64,000 nt of DNA from Pestalotiopsis fici W106-1 (lineage: Eukaryota; Ascomycota; Sordariomycetes; Amphisphaeriales; Sporocadaceae), in assembly GCF_000516985.1 (NCBI RefSeq), contig NW_006917093.1:4030001-4094000 (forward strand), given 5' to 3'. Below, piece by piece: positions 56,796-64,000 of this stretch. Numbering within the stretch: the first letter of the stretch is position 1; every line of letters begins with the position of its first letter. Both the position numbers and the translations under genes were made by a program. Below the pieces are notes generated by a model that saw only the letters and a list, made by a program, of their open reading frames with translations, did not search any database and was not told the DNA's origin.

Positions 56796-58104
56796 TTATT
56801 CCTCCGCTCCTAAGTCCCTATGTATATGAGAAGAATACCAAGGTAGCCCATCAGGACGCGGCAGATACATTCTTTGTTGGCTATTTTCCGAGACTCGTGT
56901 GTACATTTCTACATTCGAGTGATAGTAGTCCGTCCTTGATGAGCCAGTTTCTCTTGATTGGGTCAAATCACCCCTCTCGCCTCTCATTGTGCTCTTGCTT
57001 CGGGTTAGCGAGAAAGTCATAGAGCTGAGTTTCCTGCCAAATGGCTCAAGTAGAACGTTGTGAAGGTGCAGATAAAGTGGTATCATGGCGGGAAGGCTTA
57101 TGCAGACAATGGAGACTGGTGTCTCGGCCGTGGCCCAGTAAGCAAAATGGACTGTCTCATCTGGAAAAGAAAGCCCAAGTCAGCACATTGAGGATCTCAG
57201 GTCGGACATCAGGACTAAGTAGACTCACAAGTTGCGTCCCTTTGTAACCTTCCACCGATGATGGAGATTGTAATCACACGTCCAATCGACATGATAATCA
57301 CGCTATAAAAACGGATCAGTGGGTCGTCGGTCACGTAGACTATAGTGTAATCCTTACCAAGAGGCCAAGAAGAAAACAATACTGAGCCCAATCTTGCGCC
57401 ACGTGGTCATGCGAAGGCCCCAGATCTTTGGCAGAGGCAGGATCATGATGCACAAATCTACAAAGGCGCTGGTGAGGGCAGTTGCAAAGAAAAGAGTAGT
57501 CGTAGAGCCACATTTTCCTCTCATGAACGGATCCCAGGACGCTGCGACGGGAGTGCAGTTGAAAACAGAGCCGAACCTGGCACCAACTTCCCAGGCAATG
57601 TTGAGGGCAAATACTGTCCAGAAAGCAGTACGAAAGGTCTTTGAATCGGTGGCGGGCAGAAAAAGGCGTTTGTAAAAAAGTAGCGCCGAGACCTTCGAAA
57701 GACAAATTGTGAATCCGAACAGTTGTTCTGTGGTGAACAAGAGCTTCGAAAAAAGAGCGATCTCGCCCAGCGTCAACGTTCCAATATGGCGACCGAGCCC
57801 TGCGAAATCAATCATTGCAATTATTACACCCATCTGTGCAAAACAGAAGACCTGAAGTGAATTACGTCAGCGAAGCGTCCCAGCTGAACACTGTAGGCGA
57901 CAAGAGCAAACAACGCACGCCTGTTGCGAGAGCAATCCAGTCATCCCACCAGAAGCGATGTTCTCCCTCGTATACTGTCGGCCTATGCAGCGCTCGTGAC
58001 CATATCCGACAGATCAGAGATACTGCAGATAAAACAGTCATCACAATAGCGAATGCGCGCAGGCCGCCACCGATGTTGTCCGATGCAAGAGAAGCTGGGT
58101 CCAT
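56796..58104 (-). CDS. PTH11-like seven-helix integral membrane protein (fungal rhodopsin-like domain)
   Basis: Four exons (58104-57919, 57851-57358, 57302-57229, 57160-56796) join in phase to give 372 residues. Seven hydrophobic helices can be counted, from 'AFAIVMTVLSAVSLICRIW' near residue 17 to 'TPVSIVCISLPAMIPLYL' near residue 275. The pattern 'WWDDWIALA' after helix 1 and 'RVITIS' after helix 6 are typical of the fungal rhodopsin-like/PTH11 superfamily. These are plasma-membrane proteins, some of which sense host surfaces. There is no N-terminal CFEM domain. The C-terminal tail of about 90 residues is hydrophilic and Ser/Arg-rich. The short third exon (74 bases) has good borders on both sides. 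The ligand is unknown. Confidence 0.88.
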
Positions 58105-60075
58105 CTTGTGTGCTAGTTGAGGCTAGCAATGCTACAAGTTCCCTCGTTGTAGTCGATAATGAACTGGAAACAGATACGCTCAATGCAAGTGTGGGAATGA
58201 GGAAGATGATATCAACAAGAATGCAAGCACTACAGATAGCTACGTTATAATGCTCGTCAGAATGGCCAACAACAGAAGCTCTTGCAAGAACAGTGCTGCA
58301 TGGCTCAGTGTGTGTGTGCGTGTGCGTTTCGCTTACCTTTGTGACGGAAGACCTCTGGCACATGTAGCATCCAGTATGATTGGCAGGATGTGCGCAGGCT
58401 TGAGAACCTTAAGAGTGCTGGAATACTATGGTTTCAATGATGAAAACGAGAAGTTGTTGTTCAACAAGGCCTAAAAAACAAAGGAGGAGAAGAGCATGTT
58501 CAATGTGGATCGACTCCAACAGAGTTCTTATGCAGAAATTGGAACAACAGGCGTTTTCATGATTGGGCAGTTATGTATTCATGCCAGGTCACCTGCTTTC
58601 GGTCGTCCTATTATGTCATATACGCCCCCACGGATGTGATTCCAAGTCGCAGAGTGCTGACGACGCTGCTTTAACCCCGAGACATATGGCCGCAGCCTCG
58701 TGGGTTCTTTTGGCAAATGCTACGGTATGACAAATAAATTCGGTCTCGATTGCATATTCAATTTACGAAAACTTAACTCGATACGTTACACAAGGGATTG
58801 GAACAAGGCACACTGGCAGAATGTATGGTAATGATCTTGTACTGATATAGTCAGTACCCACCACAGATTACCTTCTCGGGTATATTGGATAACTCTTCAG
58901 AACCTCTCCTTTGTAAATCGTAGATTAACTTAGATATTTTCTATACTTTCTCAATCATATCTTCCTCTTCAGAGATTGGCTTAGGTGAGATTTGAAGTCG
59001 TGAAAAGGAATACGCTGTCCTACCCGCAATATAACGCTTGCCATCCATCGCCAAACACCTTTCCAGCCAAGATCCCGTGCCGTGGTAGTGAATTGAGTCA
59101 TAAACTCCTGCCTGATGGCACAGTGCAGCGATCAGGGTTCTAGTGCTCATTTCTAGTGTCTCTCTTCAATACGAATCGTAGGGTCGGGATTTTGGTCCGT
59201 GTGAGTCGCGAATGTTGATGGAGGGATTCATTTATGCTTGTATGTTAGTCACGACCATCAGAGGTCAGGCAGGAAATAAACGTACCATCGAAGCGTGAGG
59301 ACTTCAATCCACAGACTGACAGCTGTATAGTATCCACCCAAGCAATCATGGCTATTTCCACCAACCTCGGAAGGAAGTATACGACAAGACGGTTGCAAAA
59401 TTCGTCCAAGAGCTTTGGGTACTGTAGATCTGGCAGCACGTACCAGATCAGAAGATATCTCATGAGTACCGGAGGCAAGGCGGTCAGTACCAACTGGTAG
59501 AACTATATGACAATTGACTTGAAGAATGACACACTCGCTAGAATGTGAGGAAATGTGAAATAATAATCAAATGTTGTTGCAATATACCACTAAGCCATAT
59601 CGCAAAAGCAGGAGCTCCACACTTATCTCAGGCTGAAAGAAATTAGCAGTGAAGGCATATCTAAATCCGCAAACCTGTCTAGGATCCGGGGTTCGAATTT
59701 GTCGTTTTTGCATTTGGACACGTCCTATGTTTTGAAGAGTGGCGCATAAGGTGCAGCTTGCTACCCTAAAAGGATGTTTTCTCCGTAGGTAAGGTTTAAC
59801 ACTACTTGAAAACCTAGTCACGGACTTCTTCCATCAAGGTAGCTTGACAACAACAGCACCCCTACTTCCAATATAAAGGTTTTCTAGTCGTCCCGGAATG
59901 GGGGACCCACGCCTCTCCCACCTGTTGGTCATCCGAACTCGATTTCCTAAACTTGGTACCTGGCCGCTCCAGTCCTGGAAATATTCACAAAACAATTTGT
60001 TACTCGAGCTGATCCTGCGTCATCAACGTTACCTACCCATACCACTACCTACCACCGTTCTGCCATAACGACATA
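58105..60075. other. 2 kb AT-rich intergenic region with possible remnant exons
   Basis: No complete gene can be built. A minus-strand segment at about 59286-59508 reads like a coding exon and ends in a well-formed 49-base intron (59285-59237; donor GTACGT, branch CTAAC). After splicing, a stop follows at once. A separate 69-codon frame from an ATG at 59150 also looks coding-like. These may be pieces of a degraded gene. Confidence 0.4.
58941..59508 (-). pseudogene. Possible gene remnant
   Basis: Two coding-like stretches lie on the minus strand. One (59508-59286) is hydrophobic, with 'RYLLIWYVLPDLQYPKLLDE' and 'RLVEIAMIAWVDT', and lacks a start codon in good context. The other (59150-58941) begins with ATG and ends with a stop. 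The intron between them has strong splice signals, but no combination of phases gives one long protein. The family is unknown. A chance open frame remains possible. Confidence 0.2.
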
Positions 60076-60570
60076 ATGGATGATATATTCGCAGAATGCT
60101 GTGCAAATATCCTCTACAGAAGCGTACTAACTGCCGGTTACCTTCTTGTCGATAAGCAAATCGTTCAACGACGGGAACTTGTGATACGAACAGGTCGTCA
60201 GATACAAAGGATGTTACATATTCCTGAGTGCCTAAGAGTCTTCACTGAAGCCGAACCTGGCATGCCAGACCGTGATATACGGTGGGAGAGCTCCTTTTTG
60301 ATTGTTGCATACCTCATGGCTTCCATCATCGGTTCGGCCGCCATTTCATTGGGGAGGAGTGTTTGGAATCCTGTGGTCTTGGCCTGTTGCTTCACTATCC
60401 CGCTTTCCACGACAACTCTCGTTTGGTTCGGGCTCATTCTGTCAAAAAGGGAAAGGCTGTGCCACACACAACCACAGGCGGACGAAAAGGCAAGAGAATC
60501 ATCAGTGAAGGACCGAAGGGCAAGAGAAGCAGCAATAATGGAAGACCTTCGTTATATCTGGGTGTGGTAG
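60076..60570 (+). CDS. Hypothetical membrane protein, 164 residues
   Basis: An intronless frame starts at ATG 60076 after a CT-rich leader. Two hydrophobic segments, 'SSFLIVAYLMASIIGSAAI' (about residues 75-95) and 'VLACCFTIPLSTTTLVWFGL' (about 100-123), look like a membrane hairpin. A charged Lys/Glu/Arg tail follows. I do not recognise the family. The coding case rests on frame length, start context and composition only. Confidence 0.45.
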   Translation: MDDIFAECCANILYRSVLTAGYLLVDKQIVQRRELVIRTGRQIQRMLHIPECLRVFTEAEPGMPDRDIRWESSFLIVAYLMASIIGSAAISLGRSVWNPVVLACCFTIPLSTTTLVWFGLILSKRERLCHTQPQADEKARESSVKDRRAREAAIMEDLRYIWVW

Positions 60571-61577
60571 GCCTTGACTCTTGTGTTATACCCGGGGTTC
60601 GAAGTATATTGCAAGTGGTCATGCCTAGGAGCGACCTGCAGGAGACGTCCACCGAAAGGCCTACAACAGGTAGCTCATTGGTTCTTTGGTTGTTGCTTGT
60701 TGGTTGGTTGTCGGTGCATACAAGAGTCTGTCGATACTCCATCAGAATACAAACCCTCAAATCGCATCGTAAGATCCAATGATGGCAGAGTAGCATTACG
60801 ACTTCTAGCATCCAAGCGAAATGGATAACCTTGGTACATTACGATTCCTTGGGGGCAGAGTTCGCTCCGATGACGAAATAATACGGAAGGACATCTTGCG
60901 TGCAGCGAAACCAGGGGAAGACGGGGGCAGGGTTATGGCCGCAAGCTATGGGAATGGAGCGAGGCATACTGGCAGAATGTATAGCATTGGAAGTAATGCC
61001 TTCCTCACATCTGTATTATTATCTGATGTAGTTATTTCACTTTGTATCTCTACCCATTTGATAATGGTATGCATTTGTTGGGTTGTGAATTAAAAAGCAG
61101 CGGCCCCGTGTGTTATTCGAGGCGCTTCGTCACGCGTATTCAACCCGTTGGCCGTAAATTCAATAAAGGTCCCCGTTGAAGAATCCTTTTCGTAGGTGTC
61201 TTGCCAAGCCCGCCAGCTTACTGTTGTCAGTGTTTGAGATTCCAATTCTCCCCATCGAGATGTTTTCTCTCCAATTCTTCCCTTGATATTGTAGCGAAGA
61301 TGCAATGTGATTAAATAGATGTTGTTTCTATTCGAAAAGTTGTAAAAGTCGCGTCCCAATGAGGCCGGTGGATGTCAGATCGTTTGATGACCCTCAGCAA
61401 CACAATGTAATAATGCAAAGACTCGAAAACGGTGTGAATCATCTCACATTGAGCCATTGCTGGGGGTACGGGATATCCTTCAAGCAAGAGTGTTTCTTCT
61501 CGTTACATGCGATCCCTCTACAACATGAGATGGTTTGGACCATGTGCAACTGTGTCGTTTCGAATCTTGGTGAAAAT
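60571..61577. other. Intergenic region, no supported gene
   Basis: This is a convergent region of 1 kb. It contains only short frames on both strands without features. Confidence 0.5.
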
Positions 61578-62105
61578 TCAGTTGCTTCCTGTTCCAGATG
61601 TCCTGAGAAATCTCCAGAGCGTCTCTCCGTGCTGTCGCGTAATCAGACTTTCACCGTCCTCGGCAACGACGATAACCCTAAGCGCCTCCCACCAATGCGG
61701 AACGAGCAGCTGATAGACGCCGCCAGGGCGGTCTCTGGTGGTGATGTACTCCCACGCGTGGAACCCATTGGCCGCGGCGCGCACTCCGCTTTTCCCATCG
61801 TGTCCAATGTACTTGCCGGACTTTGGTTCCTGGAGACCAAGCCAGCCATTCTTCTCAACACAGAGCCAGCGATTGTTCAGGCTTTGGCCTTCCTCGATGT
61901 GCTTGAGGCGCAATCCTTCATTTGTGAGAGTCATGGCTCGGAGCGATTCCCTCTCTAGAATCATGTAGGTATTGCCAGGAAGAAGACCGCAGAATCCATC
62001 ATTGGGGTCGTCGTCCACAGTCGAGCAGCTGGCCACAGTATCCAGGTTCGGGCTGCCAATAGATGTATCTGATGCATCGTCGTTTGCGGCATCTATTGCG
62101 GCCAT
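61578..62105 (-). CDS. Hypothetical 175-residue protein, fascin/beta-trefoil-like pattern
   Basis: An intronless frame encodes 175 residues. After an acidic, Ser-rich N-terminus of about 40 residues comes 'NTYMILERESLRAMTL', then 'NNRWLCVEKNGWLGLQEPKSGKYIGHDG' split over two strands, and later 'GGVYQLLVPHWWEALRVIVV'. The 'W.C....GWLG..N.KSG.Y.G.D' spacing resembles beta-trefoil/fascin-type repeats common in small fungal proteins. No signal peptide or membrane helix is seen. Function is unknown; the fold guess is from pattern only. Confidence 0.65.
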   Translation of the reverse strand: MAAIDAANDDASDTSIGSPNLDTVASCSTVDDDPNDGFCGLLPGNTYMILERESLRAMTLTNEGLRLKHIEEGQSLNNRWLCVEKNGWLGLQEPKSGKYIGHDGKSGVRAAANGFHAWEYITTRDRPGGVYQLLVPHWWEALRVIVVAEDGESLITRQHGETLWRFLRTSGTGSN

Positions 62106-62817
62106 CGCAAGAGGGTCGCTGTCGCGAAAATAAATTGATCAGCGGACGATGATGGACACTTGCCTAGAGACAGTAAAGGTGTTGCGCGGGTTATGCAGGT
62201 TGAGGGCAAGTGGGGGAGGGTTTGGCGCTGGCTCCCCACACTAACCTTAATCTTCTAGAAGCCAAGATGACGTCGGCGTATCCAGACAGACGGACACACC
62301 CGTACCCCCAAACTCCGGCGAATAGGATTATTACAAACGTAAAACTAGCACAATTCTCCACCTACTGGCTCTTTATTCCACTAGGTTTTTTTTATTTTTT
62401 TTAAAAAAATATTATTCATGCTGGCTATACGATCTATGGAAATTTCGAGCATTGCGTATGGAAGTAAACTGTCATGGCAGGCACATCACTGGTCGCGGTC
62501 GTTGCCCTCACATATTGTAAGACTTGACGTCTTGGATCTGGATGGATGCACCCTTTATTGTTGCTCTAAGGAAAGACGAATTAAAATTGACGAGACCGAA
62601 ACATAGAATGAAGGATTCCTGCTACACGCCCAAGTGGCATGAATATAGGGACTAGGTTCGCAGTCTGTAGAAATGTAAGACAGGGAGCCAAGATTGACAT
62701 GATCAGGGCTTTGGTGATATCTATGGAACTTTGGATTGCCAGCCTGCCCATCGACCGATCGGCTCAGTGAAAGCAGCGAATCAGAGATCACATCCATATT
62801 CTACCATGGCAATTTCC
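62106..62817. other. Intergenic region
   Basis: No gene is supported. A T-rich stretch followed by an A run lies at about 62385-62412. The right part should hold the 3' end of the SDR gene. Confidence 0.5.
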
Positions 62818-63784
62818 TCACGATGACCAAGGGTGGCCCTCTGGCCCAAGCTGACCATTCAGGAATGCTAGCTTGGCAAGTTTCTTCTCGACAATTTCAT
62901 CCTTGTGTTTCTCTAGCTCGACAACATCCCAGTTGGCGTGAAGGTATCCTCCCTTCAAGAAGTCGGCCTTGGGTGTGGCGAGGTAAGTCGTAAGGCCACC
63001 AGTAAGAGCGGCCGTGTCGTGGGTGAATGGCCTGAAGGGTTCGAAGACCGCACCACGACCATTCTCAGCAATGACTATGCCCGGGTGGATTGAAAATACG
63101 CGAAGTCCAGGTTGCTCGACGTCGAGAATCTCGCCCAGTCTGATGACGGCCAGCTTCGAGGCGCTGTAGCCGGACATGCCAGGTGCGACAAACGAGGCGG
63201 CCAGACTGACCATGTTGATAAGGGTGCCGTTGCCGCCCGCCACGGTAATGTACGAGTGAGCGACGTGATACACACCCTTGGTGTTGACCTCGAAGTTCTC
63301 CCACCAGGCGGCAGGCTCTTGCGCACCAACAGGAGCTACGGCCATGGCGCCGAAAGCAGTGACGACGACATCAACTCTGCCGAACTTTTCTAGCGTCTTC
63401 TTGAATACTGCATCTGTGTCTGCTACCGAGCCTACATCTGCGGTGATGGAAAGCACCTCGGATTTTGCAGCCAGGTCTTTCTCGGCCTTTTGCAGTCCTT
63501 CAGAGTTACGACCAACGAGAACAATGCCCTTGGCCCCAGCAGTGTTCCATGACTTGGCAGTGGCCTTGATGAAGACAAGGATTAGGTGTGATGGAAAGGA
63601 TCTTAATCAGACGGCTTTTACTTACAAATCCAAGCCCACTAGTCGCGCCAAAGACGATAATGACTTTATCGGTGGCACTTAACTCTTTGTTGGTGGCTGG
63701 GTCAATGGCCGAGTAAACGTCCCGGTGCATGCTCTTGGTGAGCTGGAAGGGGGTCGTGTAAGCATCGGAAGGTGGTGCAGCCAT
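62818..63784 (-). CDS. Short-chain dehydrogenase/reductase
   Basis: Two exons (63784-63626 and 63564-62818) around a 61-base intron encode 301 residues. 'IIVFGATSGLG' near residue 43 is the cofactor-binding TGxxxGxG-type motif, here with Ala before Thr. 'VLVGRNSEGLQKAEKDL' and 'ITADVGS' fix the second and third strands of a classical SDR. The catalytic Tyr and Lys are in 'GYSASKLAVIRLGE', with Ser upstream in 'INMVSLAASF'. 'SIHPGIV' follows as usual. All catalytic residues are present, so an active NAD(P)-dependent oxidoreductase is expected. The substrate cannot be read from the sequence. The intron falls just after the glycine motif. Confidence 0.92.
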
Positions 63785-64000
63785 CTTGATTTGTGATTAT
63801 CTGGAGAATGAATGAGGCAGAAGTAATAGATAGCAGTTTTTGTACTGATGTGATGGTCGAGTTGTCAGTTGCTTAATGATGTTGTTGGTGAGGGACAAGA
63901 AGATAAAAACGAGGAGAGGTTTGAAGAATAAATAATAAATCCTCAAAGGTCTCAGCAAGGAATGGCTTATCAAATCTGCTATATTGATGATATGTATGAT

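Noticed and set aside
59690..59710. GGTTCGAATTT followed by T5, resembling a tRNA B box and terminator
   Set aside because: The T stem does not pair, and no acceptor, anticodon or A box can be placed upstream.
1..64000. CRISPR arrays, bacterial operons, rRNA genes, or a PKS/NRPS cluster
   Set aside because: None was found. The DNA is fungal nuclear sequence, and the accessory genes lack a biosynthetic core enzyme.

Overview
The window is nuclear DNA of a filamentous ascomycete. The genes carry short GT-AG introns, many with CTAAC-type branch points, and two tRNA genes carry introns. The gene set (BCK1-type MAPKKK, PTH11-like receptor, tannase-family esterase, fungal SDRs) and the protein sequences suggest Sordariomycetes, most likely Hypocreales. 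That placement is inference from general resemblance; no search was run. All exon boundaries were read by eye from reading frame, splice signals and phase.

Layout. Positions 1-42 kb are mostly conserved housekeeping genes: the 3' part of a tRNA (probably Leu-CAA), RER1 (Golgi-to-ER retrieval), PAF1 (transcription elongation), a broken gene for a small secreted Cys-rich protein, TRK1 (potassium uptake), SSL2/XPB (TFIIH helicase), PUS7 (pseudouridine synthase), BCK1 (cell-wall-integrity MAPKKK), a large gene with tandem cytochrome b5-like modules, an EGH1-type steryl/ceramide beta-glucosidase, a small hypothetical gene and SKI3 (exosome cofactor). SSL2, PUS7 and BCK1 lie in a row on the minus strand.

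From an intron-containing tRNA-Arg(ACG) at 42.9 kb the character changes to accessory DNA: a secreted tannase/feruloyl-esterase-family enzyme, an NmrA-like oxidoreductase, a secreted GDSL esterase, a 12-bp purine repeat holding a 100-N assembly gap, two secreted proteins of unknown function (one inside a ~2.4 kb inverted-repeat structure), a 2EXR/F-box-like protein, a PTH11-like seven-helix receptor, two hypothetical proteins and a short-chain dehydrogenase. Intergenic stretches there are long and AT-rich. The secreted esterases fit polysaccharide side-chain removal, but no biosynthetic core enzyme (PKS, NRPS, terpene cyclase) is present.

The most unusual locus is 29.1-33.9 kb. It encodes a protein of about 1,300 residues whose C-terminal third is built from about five cytochrome b5-like units. 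Only one keeps both haem-ligand histidines. Phase-1 introns recur at the same place in four units, giving exon lengths near one or two unit lengths. Its long N-terminal part was not recognised. Other points worth checking are the inverted repeat around the secreted-protein gene at 53 kb and the doubly disrupted secreted-protein gene at 6.3-7.1 kb.
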